Shown: positions 11,301 through 20,147, counted from the stretch's first letter. The stretch is DNA of 64,000 bases from Streptomyces liliiviolaceus (GCF_018070025.1 NZ_JAGPYQ010000001.1:4340001-4404000), one strand, 5' to 3'. Made by a program: numbers and translations. The notes: generated by a model not told the origin, from the sequence alone.

Positions 11301-14300
11301 AACCCCCCGGACTCTGCGCGCCTTCATGGCCGACCGGCTCCCGGCCTACATGGTGCCCACCAGCATCATCCCCGTGGCCGCGCTGCCGCTGACCGCACAC
11401 GGCAAGGTCGACTTCAACGCCCTGCCGCTCGAAGCACTGCCCGCGCAGACCGCGCAAGGTGACGAACCCGCGGGCCCTGGCCCGGACGGCGGCGCCAACG
11501 ACGCCGGTGATCCGCCGCATTCCGCGCAGGAGGAGATCCTGTGCGCCCTGTTCGCCGAAAGCCTTGAGCAGCCGCGCGTCGGCCGCGACGACGACTTCTT
11601 CGAACTCGGCGGCCACTCGCTCCTCGCGACCCGCGTCATCAGCCGGATCCGTTCGGCCTTCGGCGTCGAGCTCCCGGTACGGGCCCTCTTCGAATCCACC
11701 ACCCCGGCGGCACTGGCCGAGCGTCTGGACCTGGCCGGCACCGCACGACCGGTTCTGCGCCGCACCCACAGGCCCGACCGTCCTCCGCTGTCGCCGGCAC
11801 AGCAACGGCTGTGGTTCCTGCACGAGATGGACCCCGACGCCTCCGCGTACCACATATGCGTCGCCGTACGGCTGCGGGGCACCGTGGACCGCCCCGCCCT
11901 GCACCGCGCCCTCGCGGACGTGGTGGCCCGGCACGAGAGCCTGCGCACGCTCATCGACTCCGACGGGGACGAGCCCCACCAGGCCGTGCTCGCCCCCGGT
12001 GACGCGCGTCCCGACATGACGGTCACCGACCTGCCCGAGGCGGATCTTCCCCAGGCCCTGCGGGACGCGGCACGCCGGCCCTTCGACCTAGCGCACGAGA
12101 TCCCGCTGCGCGCGGACCTGTTCCAGGTCGCCGAGGACCGGCACACTCTGCTGATCACCGTGCACCACATCGCCGCCGACGGCTGGTCGATGGGTCCGCT
12201 GGCCCAGGACCTGGCCGGCGCCTACGCGGCGCGGTCGGCGGGACGCGCGCCCGACTGGGCCCCTCTCCCGGTCCAGTACACGGACTACACGCTCTGGCAG
12301 CGGGACCTGCTGGGCAGTTCCGACGATCCGGGATCCCTGGCGACCGAGCAACTCGCCTACTGGAAGGCCGAGATGGCGGGGGCGCCCGAGGAGACCGCGT
12401 TGCCCGTCGACCGGTCCCGGCCGGCCGTGTCCACCGGGCGGGGCGCCACCGTCGCCTTCCAGCTGCCGGCCGCCACGACCGCGGCGCTGTCCCGGCTGGC
12501 CAGGGAATCGTCCACCAGCACCTTCATGGTCCTGCACGCCGCACTCACCGCTCTTCTGCACCGCGTCGGCGCCGGGGATGACATCACCATCGGTACGCCG
12601 GTCGCCGGCCGTACCGATGACGCTCTCGACCCCGTCGTCGGCTTCTTCGTCAACACGCTCGCGCTGCGCGCCGACGCCGCCGGTGATCCGACCTTCGGTG
12701 AACTGCTCGCCCGGGTGCGCGACACCGACCTCGCCGCCTACGCCCATCAGGAACTTCCCTTCGAGCGCCTGGTGGAGGAGCTGCGGCCCGGCCGATCCCT
12801 CAGCCGTCATCCCCTGTTCCAGGTGATGCTCACCCTCAACAACACCCGTCAGCCCCGGCTCGATCTTCCCGGGCTCCAGGCCGAGATCGAAGGAGTCGAC
12901 ACCGCGGGTGCCAAGTTCGACCTCTCCTTCAGCTTCACCCAGCGTCAGGGTGCCGCTCCGGGGAACGACGTCATCGACGCCACCCTGGAGTTCAGTCAGG
13001 ACCTCTTCGACACCGTCACCGCGCAGCGGATGACGGACTGGTTCCGCCGGCTGACGGCACAGGCCGTGACCACGCCCGCCACCCGGTTGTCCGATCTCGA
13101 ACTGATCGGCACGGAGGAACGGTCACACCTGCTCGCCCTCGGCCACTCGGGGGCCGCCGCGAGCGGCGCCGCCACCGTCCTCGACCGTTTCGCCGAAACC
13201 GTCTCCCACTCCCGCAGCGGCGACATCGCGCTCACCGCGCCCGACGGCCGGGTGTCGTTCACGGAACTCGACACCCGCTCCGACCGGATCGCCGCACTGC
13301 TCAGGGCGTCCGGGGTGGGCCCCGGCGACCCCGTGGCCGTCCTGCTGCCCCGCTCCGTCGACTCCGTGGCGACGCTGCTCGGGGTGTTCAAGGCCGGCGC
13401 GATCTGCGCTCCGCTGGACGCCGGACTCCCGTCGGGTCGTATCGAGGCCGTGCTGGACGACATCAGCCCCGCCCTGGTCGTCACCGCCGACGCCACCCGG
13501 CAGCTGATCCCCGGGGCGTGGCCGCGCCTGATCCTCGACCACCCGGAGACCGCCCAGCTCCTCCGGTCACCCGCCTCCTGCGCTCCGACGACACCACCCG
13601 TGCCGGGCGCCGCCGCCTACCTGATCCACACCTCGGGTTCGACCGGCAGGCCCAAGGGCGTACGCGTCGGACACGCCTCGCTCGCCCGGCTCCTGGACCA
13701 CCATCGCAGGCACACCTTCGCCGCGGCCGTACGAGCCGGCGGACGCAAGCGGCTGAAGGTGGCCCTCAGCGCCTCCCTGTCCTTCGACGCGTCCCTCGAC
13801 CCGCTGCTCTGGATGATCGACGGGCATCACCTGCATCTGCTCGACGACCTCACCCGGCGCGACAGCGAAGCGTTCGTCGACGCGGTGCGCGCCCAGCGCC
13901 TGGACGTCCTGGAGTCGACCCCGACCCACATCCGCCAGCTCCTGGACGCGGGACTGCTCGCCCCGGGCGGCTCCCACCGGCCGGCCGTCGTGATCCTGGG
14001 TGGTGAAGCCGTCCCGGCCGCGCTGTGGACCACGCTGCGTGCGGTCCCTGACGTCCAGAGCTGGAACTTCTACGGCCCCACGGAAGCCACCGTGGACACC
14101 CTGATCGCAGCCGTCCACGACACCGACCGGCCCGTGCTCGGTTCCCCGGTCACCGGCACCCGCGTGGCCCTGCTCGACACACGGCTCCGCCCGGTACCCG
14201 TCGGCGTCACAGGTGACCTGTACCTGGCCGGCGAGAGTCTCGCCCACGGCTACCACAACAGGCCGGCGGAGACCGCGACCAGCTTCGTACCGGACCCGTA

Positions 14301-15786
14301 CGGACCTGCTGGAGCGCGTATGTACCGCACCGGCGACCGCGCGGTGCGCACCTCCGACGGCTCGCTGGAATTCGCCGGCCGCTCCGACGGCCAGACGAAG
14401 ATCCGGGGCTTCCGGGTGGAGCCCGACGAGGTCACCGCCGTTCTCGAAACACACCCCGACGTCCGCCGGGCCGCCGTACTGCCCCATCGGAGCGGCCCCG
14501 CCGGCACCCGACTCGCCGCGTACGTCGTCCTCCGCGACCACCCGGACCGGGCAGGAACCGCCGCCGAACGACTCGCGGTCGTACGCGAGCACGCCGCCCG
14601 GCAGCTGCCCGCCTACATGGTTCCCTCCGGATGGCTGTCCCTGGATCAACTGCCGCTGACCGCGAGCGGAAAGCTCGACCGGAAGTCCCTGCCGGATCCG
14701 GCGCCCCTGACCCGGACCGACACCGCGGGGCGCAGCCCGCGCAATCCCCGCGAAGACGTGCTGTGCACGCTGTTCGCCGAAGTCCTGGGCGTCGACCAGG
14801 TCCTCATCGACGACGACTTCTTCGACCTGGGCGGCCACTCCCTCCTCGCGACCCGGCTCATCGGGCGCATCCGCGCCACGCTCGGCATCGAGATCAGCAT
14901 CCGAAGCCTCTTCGAGGCACCCACCGTGGCGCTCCTCGCGGAACGCCTCCTCGACCCGGCCCAGGACAACCCGCTGGCGACCCTCCTGCCGCTGCGCACC
15001 ACCGGCAGCCGCCCGCCGCTCTTCTGCGTCCACCCCGCGGGCGGTCTCGCCTGGTCCTACGGCGGGCTGCTGCCCCACCTCGATCCCGACCAGCCGTTGT
15101 ACGGACTGCAGACCCCGAACCTCGACGGCGGCGCCCCGTTCCCCGACAGCATCGAGGCCATGGCTGCCGTCTACGTCGACGAACTGCGCGCCGTCCAACC
15201 CCAGGGCCCCTACCATCTGTTCGGCTGGTCCTTCGGCGGCAACGTCGTCCAGGAGGTCGCCGTCCAACTCCAGGAGGCCGGCGAAGAGGTCGCCTTGCTG
15301 ACCATCCTGGACGCCTTCCCGCTCGCCCCGCTGGACGACCTCGACAGCGCCGGCCGGGACACGGTCTTCCGTGCCCTGCTGTCCAACATGGGAGTCGGCG
15401 CGGACCGCCTCGACTCCGAGGGCCCCGTACAGGCCTCCTCGGTCCGCGAGGAGTTCCGGCGCGTCGGCAGCCCGCTCGGCTCGCTGGAGCCGGCCGTCAT
15501 CGACGCGATGGTCGACAACTTCGCCGGTCAGTCCCGGCTCATGAGGAAGTACACGCCACGTACCTTCCACGGCCCGGCCCTGTTCTTCACGGCCGTCGAA
15601 GGACGCCCCGCCGACGCCTTCGGACTGGACCTGTGGGCGCCCTACATCGACGGACCCATCGAGAACCACGACGTGCCGTGCGCACATGCCCAGATGATGC
15701 AGCCCGCAGCCCGGGAGCAGATCGGAACGACCCTGGCCGCAGCCCTGCGCGCCGGGCACCTGCCCACCCAAGGAGACCCCTCGTGA
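5305..15786 (+). CDS. trimodular non-ribosomal peptide synthetase (C-A-T)x3-TE
   Basis: A 3493-aa cytoplasmic megasynthase that adenylates three amino acids, holds them as thioesters, joins them and releases the product. Domains (residues, approximate): C1 12-440 with HHLALDGFG; A1 475-960 with YTSGSTGRPKG and NFYGPTETTVD; T1 with GGHSLLA (Ser 1011); C2 1068-1500 with HHIAVDGW; A2 1550-2040; T2 (Ser 2105); C3 2160-2590 with HHIAADGW; A3 2620-3110; T3 (Ser 3179); TE 3235-3480 with GWSFGG (Ser 3309) and a terminal HAQMM histidine. No epimerase, methyltransferase or cyclisation domain is seen. C1 resembles the EntF-type condensation domain, implying an acyl or aryl donor encoded elsewhere. By hand alignment to GrsA the three pockets read D-A-D-E-I-L-F-V-D, D-A-D-E-L-L-L-V-D and D-A-D-E-V-L-F-V-D, so all three likely take the same or similar residue; the acidic side chains hint at a basic substrate (inference). 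Overlaps the MbtH gene. Confidence 0.95.
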   Translation: MTDAPHTDPSTGHLPLTAAQRGLWFAQRIDVENPSFNVAEYADVHGPVDPAILRAAVGRVAVEAEALRVTFGDDDGVPFQRIGSRADADIDVPLVDLSGAEDPRGEALRRMESALRQPADIVTGPLVSMTLYRLAPGRHLFHQQVHHLALDGFGAALALARIAEVYTALVSDADPSPCPGGTLRAVVEQESAYRDSPQLRLDQEFWARYLADAPTPTGLSDARRRPGHSALRVSRDFDGIRTERLRAAAKRAGVGWPTFFMAAMAVYLHRSRGLGEVVLGLPVTGRRTALARTTPAMLSNVLPMRLRISPADRVADVAKRASAQAREVLRHQRYPSEDLRRDLGLIGTDVPLTGPTVNILAFDDTLAFGPHRATLHNLSIGPVEDLAVAVHASYADGGLRVDLLGNPGLHSPRELADHHERLCRLLDAFAQDPDRAVGSLQFVGADERREVLGLAAQSPPDTARQAVDRSPLPEQLAAQARTSPDETAVVCGATRLTFAQLDVKVDALAGALAVAGAGPGTRVAVGLPRSTNLVVAMLAVMRTGAAYLPLDPSYPADRLAFMVEDSRPVALVATAHTVDVMDPRRELPVVDPALAEQEPDVGALCRPGGRDAAYVIYTSGSTGRPKGVVVEHRSLSNLLDHHRMEAYALAEGTLGRRLRVALTAATSFDASWDPVLWMVAGHELHIVEDGVRRDPEALVDFLVAQRIDAIETTPAYLRHMLGAGLLTSPDHRPRVIALGGEAVDEDLWDELAGQADLLVFNFYGPTETTVDAVTTRITGGSPVIGRPIAGARVYVLDPSLHPLPHGAVGELYVSGEGVARGYAGRPGLTAERFLPDPFGPPGDRMYRTGDLARWSDSGALEFLGRSDRQIKVRGHRVETGEIESALRALPGVTGAAVTVASSDDGVERLAAYLVRDGAPRADTDLTDVRDALAGTLPEHMVPSAYAVVPVLPLTPNGKLDADRLPRAEPVSSRGGDPLTPDETRMCEVFAACLDLPRVGRDDSFFLLGGHSLLATQLVGRIRRAFGVELPIRSLFEAPTPAGLVGRLATASVARPPVRAVRPRPDRLPLSYGQQRLWILHEVDGKSDAYHLPVALRLSGPLDTDALAMALSDLTERHESLRTVFAEDEDGTHQRVLPPASARPPLVVMPASAAVTPEPDRTPFDLSRDLPLRAQLFPTAPQEHTLVLTLHHIAVDGWSLGPLMHDLSAAYAARSAGTPPDWQPLTVQYADYALWQRALLGDPRHADSVAGRQLAHWSTVLDGLPQELTFPLDRPRPTHGSGRGGKVPVAIDAATHRALVGLAAESGASGFMVLHAALAALMSRLGAGEDIAIGTPVAGRADESLADVVGFFVNTLVLRTDTSQSPTFRELVARVRHADLAAYAHQDLPFERIVEEMTPERSLSRHPLFQVMLSLNNTPPPSLSLDGLTVRHETAIGGAGAKFDLTWDMTERHDSDGVPTGIEGELEFSQDLFDRDTAVRFAEHFSRLVGAVLAAPDRPAADVEFLTPTQRAAALDALPSASPAPTSSSSTHFHPAPGTMGPVDEDITVVDMFTTCATLQPNRTAVVAADGRLTFGELLERSEQLARVLGDFGISAGDRVAVALPRDTSHIVALMGVLRSGAAYVPLDLSHPLARNQLILDSAAPRLLLTTTAADSGLPGTTERLFLDDPQVWLPAHGTPGAAGPRPHDVAYVLHTSGSTGLPKGVAVEHRALLNLFTGHRERLMGPAEAENNGLPLRVALTAAMTFDASWDPLLWMIAGHELHLVDDATRRDAEALTTLIHDSSIDVVETTPSFLEQLRACGLFAPGRPRPRVLALGGEPLNEALWRELGTLHDVAVWNLYGPTETTVDSVMGRVTYGTRPHLGSTVAGMWARVLDARLLPVAPGATGELYLSGPGLARGYENRFSDTAGRFLPDPYGPTGTRMYRTGDLVRRRQGLLEYVGRADGQVKVRGFRIETGEVETVLGGHPDVAQSAVAVRPDQHGDGRLTCWVVACDGQKPTPRTLRAFMADRLPAYMVPTSIIPVAALPLTAHGKVDFNALPLEALPAQTAQGDEPAGPGPDGGANDAGDPPHSAQEEILCALFAESLEQPRVGRDDDFFELGGHSLLATRVISRIRSAFGVELPVRALFESTTPAALAERLDLAGTARPVLRRTHRPDRPPLSPAQQRLWFLHEMDPDASAYHICVAVRLRGTVDRPALHRALADVVARHESLRTLIDSDGDEPHQAVLAPGDARPDMTVTDLPEADLPQALRDAARRPFDLAHEIPLRADLFQVAEDRHTLLITVHHIAADGWSMGPLAQDLAGAYAARSAGRAPDWAPLPVQYTDYTLWQRDLLGSSDDPGSLATEQLAYWKAEMAGAPEETALPVDRSRPAVSTGRGATVAFQLPAATTAALSRLARESSTSTFMVLHAALTALLHRVGAGDDITIGTPVAGRTDDALDPVVGFFVNTLALRADAAGDPTFGELLARVRDTDLAAYAHQELPFERLVEELRPGRSLSRHPLFQVMLTLNNTRQPRLDLPGLQAEIEGVDTAGAKFDLSFSFTQRQGAAPGNDVIDATLEFSQDLFDTVTAQRMTDWFRRLTAQAVTTPATRLSDLELIGTEERSHLLALGHSGAAASGAATVLDRFAETVSHSRSGDIALTAPDGRVSFTELDTRSDRIAALLRASGVGPGDPVAVLLPRSVDSVATLLGVFKAGAICAPLDAGLPSGRIEAVLDDISPALVVTADATRQLIPGAWPRLILDHPETAQLLRSPASCAPTTPPVPGAAAYLIHTSGSTGRPKGVRVGHASLARLLDHHRRHTFAAAVRAGGRKRLKVALSASLSFDASLDPLLWMIDGHHLHLLDDLTRRDSEAFVDAVRAQRLDVLESTPTHIRQLLDAGLLAPGGSHRPAVVILGGEAVPAALWTTLRAVPDVQSWNFYGPTEATVDTLIAAVHDTDRPVLGSPVTGTRVALLDTRLRPVPVGVTGDLYLAGESLAHGYHNRPAETATSFVPDPYGPAGARMYRTGDRAVRTSDGSLEFAGRSDGQTKIRGFRVEPDEVTAVLETHPDVRRAAVLPHRSGPAGTRLAAYVVLRDHPDRAGTAAERLAVVREHAARQLPAYMVPSGWLSLDQLPLTASGKLDRKSLPDPAPLTRTDTAGRSPRNPREDVLCTLFAEVLGVDQVLIDDDFFDLGGHSLLATRLIGRIRATLGIEISIRSLFEAPTVALLAERLLDPAQDNPLATLLPLRTTGSRPPLFCVHPAGGLAWSYGGLLPHLDPDQPLYGLQTPNLDGGAPFPDSIEAMAAVYVDELRAVQPQGPYHLFGWSFGGNVVQEVAVQLQEAGEEVALLTILDAFPLAPLDDLDSAGRDTVFRALLSNMGVGADRLDSEGPVQASSVREEFRRVGSPLGSLEPAVIDAMVDNFAGQSRLMRKYTPRTFHGPALFFTAVEGRPADAFGLDLWAPYIDGPIENHDVPCAHAQMMQPAAREQIGTTLAAALRAGHLPTQGDPS

Positions 15787-15989
15787 CCAACCCCTTCGAC
15801 GACCCCCGGACCCAGCACCGCGTTGTCATCAACGACGAGGGCCAGCACGCTCTGTGGCCGTCCTTCGCCGAAGTGCCCGCCGGCTGGGAGGCCGTCTTCG
15901 GCCCCGCCGAGCAGACCTCCTGCCTGGAATACGTCGAACTGCACTGGACCGACCTGACTCCCAGGAGTGCCCGCGTCGCCGTGGCCTGA
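15783..15989 (+). CDS. MbtH-like NRPS accessory protein
   Basis: A 68-aa helper that binds NRPS adenylation domains and is often needed for their folding or activity. It shows the family signature: NPFDDP at the N-terminus, the invariant LWPSFAEVPAGW block, and a C-terminal LHWTDLTPRS. The GTG start at 15783 overlaps the NRPS stop codon (GTGA), so the two are translationally coupled and this is the partner of the upstream synthetase. Length fits the family (about 60-75 aa). Confidence 0.95.
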   Translation: MTNPFDDPRTQHRVVINDEGQHALWPSFAEVPAGWEAVFGPAEQTSCLEYVELHWTDLTPRSARVAVA

Positions 15990-16024
15990 CACCCCGTCCC
16001 CTCCCACCACGACGAAAGGCAGCG

Positions 16025-17023
16025 ATGACTCAGCGGCACAACGAGCCCGCGATACGCGCCGAAGGGCTCACCAAGAGCTTCGGGGACAAGCAGGCTCTCA
16101 CCGGCGTGGACCTGGAAGCAGCCCCCGGCACCGTGCTGGGGGTGCTCGGCCCCAACGGGGCGGGCAAGACCACGACCGTGCGGGTGCTGTCCACGCTGCT
16201 GCGGGCCGACAGCGGCCAGGCATGGGTGGCCGGACACGACGTGCACAGGGAACCGGAGAACGTCCGCCGCCATCTCGGGCTGTCGGGCCAGTACGCCGCC
16301 GTCGACGAGAAGCTCACCGGGCGGGAGAACCTCTACCTGGTGGCCCGGCTGTACGGGATGGGACGGCACGCGGCACGCCGCCGGGCGGCCCAACTGCTCG
16401 ACAGCTTCAACCTCCAGGAGGCCGCGGACCGGCGCAGTGGAACCTACTCGGGCGGTATGCGCCGCCGTCTCGACCTCGCGGGCGCACTTGTCGCCCGCCC
16501 GGCCGTCGTGGTGCTCGACGAGCCCACCACGGGCCTCGACCCGCGCGGGCGCGCCGACACCTGGGCCTCCATCCAGGAACTCGTGGCGGCCGGCACCACC
16601 GTGCTGCTGACCACGCAATACCTCGAAGAGGCCGACCAGTTGGCCGACACCATCGCCGTCATCGAAGGCGGCCGGGTCATCGCCCGCGGCACCGCGGCCC
16701 AGCTCAAGGCCCGAGTGGGCGGCGAGCGCCTCTCCCTGACCGTGCCCGAACCACACCTTCGGACACCGGCCGCCGAGATACTGGGCGCCCTGGGGCCTCA
16801 CGTCCCCGTCTTCGACGCCCGTACGGGCCGGTTCACCGTCACGACCGACCATGGTGCCGAGAGCCTCGAATACGCCCTCGGCTGCCTGCGGACGGCCTCC
16901 ATCGCGGTGCGGGACGTCGGACTGGCACCGCCCACACTCGACGACGTCTTCCTGGCCCTGACCGGTCGACCGCAGACCGCCGGCGAAGGCGCCGCAGTAC
17001 AGCCGATGGAAGGAGTCCGGTGA
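16025..17023 (+). CDS. ABC transporter ATP-binding protein (DrrA-like)
   Basis: A 332-aa ATPase driving export through the membrane protein encoded next. Walker A is GPNGAGKTTT (near residue 40), the ABC signature is YSGGMRRRLDLA and Walker B is VVVLDEPTTGLD. The ~100-residue tail after the ATPase core is usual for the DrrA/daunorubicin-resistance group. The ATG at 16025 has AAAGG about 8 nt upstream. As third gene of the NRPS operon it most likely exports the peptide product or gives self-resistance; that role is inferred from position. Confidence 0.92.
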   Translation: MTQRHNEPAIRAEGLTKSFGDKQALTGVDLEAAPGTVLGVLGPNGAGKTTTVRVLSTLLRADSGQAWVAGHDVHREPENVRRHLGLSGQYAAVDEKLTGRENLYLVARLYGMGRHAARRRAAQLLDSFNLQEAADRRSGTYSGGMRRRLDLAGALVARPAVVVLDEPTTGLDPRGRADTWASIQELVAAGTTVLLTTQYLEEADQLADTIAVIEGGRVIARGTAAQLKARVGGERLSLTVPEPHLRTPAAEILGALGPHVPVFDARTGRFTVTTDHGAESLEYALGCLRTASIAVRDVGLAPPTLDDVFLALTGRPQTAGEGAAVQPMEGVR

Positions 17024-17820
17024 ACGCCGTCGGCCGCCTGACCCGCGACTCGTCCATCGTGGCGTGGCGCAACCTGCTCAATCTGCGCCGCACCCCGGGT
17101 TCGGTGATCGCCGCGCTGGTGCAGCCCGTCATGTTCGTCCTGCTGCTGGCGTACGTCTTCGGAGGCAGCCTCGGCGGAGCCGACTACCGGACGTTCCTGA
17201 TGGGGGGCATCTTCGCCCAAGCCGTCACGTTCAACGCCGCGTTCACCGCCCTGGGCCTCGCGAACGACATGGACAAGGGCATCGTGGACCGCTTCCGCTC
17301 CCTGCCCATGCCCCGGATGGCGGTGCTGCTGGGCAGAACCCTGTCGGACCTGATCATGAGCAGCGTGACGCTGATCGTCACCTCGCTGTGCGGCCTGCTG
17401 GTCGGCTGGCGCATACACGCCTCCGTCACCGACGCGCTCGTCGGCTATCTCCTCATCCTGCTCTTCGCCTTCGCCATGTCCTGGGTCGGAGCAGCGATCG
17501 GACTCCTCGCCCGCAGCGTCGAAGTAGCCCAGAGCGCAGGCCTCATCTGGCTCTTCCCCGTCACCTTCGTGTCGTCGGCATTCGTCTCCACCCACACCAT
17601 GCCCGGACCACTGCGCACAGTGGCGGAATGGAACCCCGTCTCAGCAACAGCGACAGCCGTGCGCCAGCTCTTCGGAAACCCGCCACCCGACGGCACACCG
17701 GTCAGCACCGCATGGCCCGTGGCCCACGCGCTGCCTTACGCCCTCGGTTGTGCCTGCCTCATCACAACGGCTTTCATGCTGGTGTCTCTGACCAGGTTCC
17801 GCAGGATAACTCTGGCATGA
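17020..17820 (+). CDS. ABC-2 type transporter permease (DrrB-like)
   Basis: A 266-aa inner-membrane protein with about six hydrophobic segments, including PVMFVLLLAYVFGG, GRTLSDLIMSSVTLIVTSLC, GYLLILLFAFAMSWVGAAIG and GLIWLFPVTFVSSAFV. The EWNPVSATATAVRQLFGN block is typical of ABC-2/DrrB exporters. The GTG start overlaps the ATPase stop (GTGA) and follows AAGGAG, so both are made together as one exporter. It ends the visible NRPS operon; the next gene is on the other strand. Confidence 0.92.
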   Translation: MNAVGRLTRDSSIVAWRNLLNLRRTPGSVIAALVQPVMFVLLLAYVFGGSLGGADYRTFLMGGIFAQAVTFNAAFTALGLANDMDKGIVDRFRSLPMPRMAVLLGRTLSDLIMSSVTLIVTSLCGLLVGWRIHASVTDALVGYLLILLFAFAMSWVGAAIGLLARSVEVAQSAGLIWLFPVTFVSSAFVSTHTMPGPLRTVAEWNPVSATATAVRQLFGNPPPDGTPVSTAWPVAHALPYALGCACLITTAFMLVSLTRFRRITLA

Positions 17821-17939
17821 GAACCACAGGCACCAGTGAGAGCGTTTCATCGTGGACTCGCAGGTCGAGGTACTGGTGTGAGTCCGTGGTGCAGTCCTCG
17901 TGCCGACAGGCAGAGTGATCGCCGTCGGGTGATCGTCTG

Positions 17940-18692
17940 TCACCGCTGGACTTCGCGGGTCGCCAGGACGAGCAAGGCTCGTAGCAGCGCGGTGGCGTGA
18001 TGGACGTTCATGCGGACCTTGGTCAGAGTGCGCCAGGTCTTCCGGTACACGAAGCCGTGCTCGACGGCGGCGCGTTCGTGTCTGACCAGCCCATTTGCCT
18101 CCTTTTCAGCGTTGGTGAGGCGGTGGAAGCGGGTCGCCTTACGGCCGGTGATGATGACCGGAGCATCATCGGGGTCGGCGCCCTGGCCGACGACACCGAG
18201 GTCGGCCAGGGCGCCGAGACCAGCCTCACGCAGATGTCTGATGATGCGGTTGCGGCGGGCGGCGGTGATCCCGCTGGCCCGGCCAGGGCTGGCGAAGGAG
18301 ATCCAGATCAAATGTGCCTTCACGTCGGTCAGCGCGAGGAAGAGCAGACCACGGGCCTTGTGCTTCCCGCTGTAGTTCTTGCGGTTGTCCGGCCCGGTGC
18401 AGCGGTGGGTGCGCACGAGAGTGCCGTCCAGCAGGACCACCGCACCGCCCAGGATCCAGCGGCGCACGGTGGAGGATGAGACGTCGTCGCCACTGGCATG
18501 GAGTACCCAGACCCGCTCTCGCCACGAAGTGAGGCCGGATCCGAGCACGTCGTACCCCGGCGGTGGGTGAAGCCGTCGATCAGGGGTCAGGCTGTGGCTG
18601 CGGCATCCGTTGCGGATCTCGCTCATCGGTTCGCGCTGTTCTTCGTCCCACCGGTGCTGGAGGAATAACATCAGACTGGCGACAGCAGGCAT
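17940..18692 (-). pseudogene. IS5-family (DDE_Tnp_4-type) transposase, probably deleted internally
   Basis: A 250-aa transposase-like frame. The catalytic part is clear: VLLDGTLVRTH, YSGKHKARGLLFLALTD, LIWISFASPG, LGALADLGVVGQGADPDD and ERAAVEHGFVYRKTWRTLTK. The part before is poor: the N-terminus is low in recognisable helix-turn-helix sequence and SSSTVRRW runs almost directly into GGAVVLLDGT, where related transposases usually have about 30 more residues. I therefore think it is defective. Terminal inverted repeats were not found with confidence. Confidence 0.7.
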
Positions 18693-18779
18693 GAGTTCAA
18701 CTCCCCCTCATCGCACGGATAATCTGATGTTCTCACCATGAGGCCGTAGGGATGCCTGGTCGAGGCCCGGGTACGTTCG

Positions 18780-19180
18780 GTGTACGAGCCTTGCCTCACG
18801 CCCGGACCCCGGCGTGGACACACCGCGCACCAGCCTGCGGATCCCGCGTCACGAGACACGAGGTCGCGCACCTGCCCACCTCATACGCCCGGCCGGGCTT
18901 CTGCCGGGTCCGTCAAAGCGCTGCGTGAGGAGATCACGCAGCTACGCGAGGCGCTGGAGAGGCGGCCGGTCATCGACATGTCCCGCGGCGTGCTGATGGC
19001 CCTGTGGTCGTGCTCCGAAGACGAGGCATGGGGGGGGTCCTGGTCGACGTGTCGCAGCACGCCAACACCAAGCTGTACGACATCGCCGAAGCCGTCCTCG
19101 CCAGCGCCCACAGCGAATCGCTGCCCGTGCCCCTGCAGGAGCACCTGGCCCCCGCCATCGCCCGGCTGCACGCACGATGA
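18780..19180 (+). pseudogene. ANTAR-domain protein with frameshift
   Basis: The first frame gives a helical lead (ALREEITQLREALERR), then PVIDMSRGVLMALWSCSEDE, which matches the first helix of ANTAR domains. At a run of eight G (19030-19037) the frame is lost; one frame over it continues as GVLVDVSQHANTKLYDIAE, AVLASAHSE and ends ARLHAR with TGA at 19178. So an ANTAR antitermination regulator is broken by an indel in a homopolymer. A sequencing error at the G run would give the same picture. Confidence 0.7.
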
Positions 19181-19741
19181 CTCACGCTCAAAACTCCCGC
19201 GTCACAACGCCTGGCCTGTGCGGTGCCCGGCAGCACCGGCCGGTGACCGTCAGATCTGTGCATGCTCCCGGCGCCGACTTGCCCTCGCATCCTCAGGCTG
19301 CCGGTGTCTTCCCGCCGCGCGCCCCGGGGTCGACTGGGAGCAACCTCCAGCGCAGCCCTTACCGCATCACCCAGGCGCGACCGGGGACTGCCCTCTTCCG
19401 GGAGCTCCGGCGGCGTGGTCTGGCTGTGGTGGTCTCTCCCCGTTCTGGTCCACTTCGTGGGGAGCCGGACGGAGTCGCGGTCACTGGACAGTAACGGTCC
19501 AGCTGCGCTGCAGGCCAGACGCTCCTGCTGGAAATGCGGAGGTGGGCTGCCTTACAGCACCCGAAGTGGGCCAGAGCCTCTCTATCCAGGAGTCATTCGG
19601 CGGGCCGTGTAAAGGTCAACGCAGATGAAATGTGATGTCGCTTGGATGTGCGAAAGCCACTGATGGCGGTTGGAGCAATTCTGACGGTGCGGATGGCGGT
19701 GGCGGCGCGTACTGTAGTGCCAGCTCAGCCTGCACTCAGGC
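19181..19741. other. intergenic, no supported gene
   Basis: About 560 bases between the broken ANTAR gene and the STAS gene. Open frames here are short and of poor composition. Nothing recognisable was found. Confidence 0.4.
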
Positions 19742-20122
19742 GTGGGTGGTGTGCCGGGAAGTCTGGTCGGCGATGAATCCGTCGCGCCCGAAAGGCTTTC
19801 CGTGCAGCTCAGGCTCCCTCCTCGTCATCGCGCTCAGGCCGTTGTCCGGCTGCGGGGGAAGCTGACTTCCCGCAGGGCGCCGCACGTGCGCAGAAGGCTC
19901 TTGAGAGCGTTCGCCCGGGCTCCCGGCACCGTGGAAGTAGACCTTGGCAAGGTCACCTACCTCGCACCGGAGACCAGCACACTGCTGTTGTCCGCCGCAG
20001 CGGCTGCGCGCCGTCGCGGTATCCGTCTCATCGTCACCCGCCCCTCGTCCCGCAGCCTGCGGGTGCTGGAGGAGCTGGGTATGCAGCGTCTTCTCGACGC
20101 ACCTCTTCATCCCCGTCCGTAG
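19742..20122 (+). CDS. STAS-domain protein (anti-anti-sigma-like)
   Basis: A 126-aa protein with a STAS fold pattern: VVRLRGKLTSRRAPHVRRRL, then VEVDLGKVTYLAPETSTLLL, then RGIRLIVTRPSSRSLRVLEE and LGMQRLL. STAS proteins of this size typically antagonise anti-sigma kinases in stress-sigma networks. The serine phosphorylated in SpoIIAA-type proteins lies in a D-S-[ST]-G motif; here the equivalent stretch reads PETST, so the usual site is altered. The exact start (GTG at 19742 or a nearby GTG) is uncertain. The neighbouring ANTAR remnants suggest a former regulatory group. Confidence 0.65.
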   Translation: MGGVPGSLVGDESVAPERLSVQLRLPPRHRAQAVVRLRGKLTSRRAPHVRRRLLRAFARAPGTVEVDLGKVTYLAPETSTLLLSAAAAARRRGIRLIVTRPSSRSLRVLEELGMQRLLDAPLHPRP

Positions 20123-20147
20123 CTCGTAAAGAGACAAGAAACTGGCG

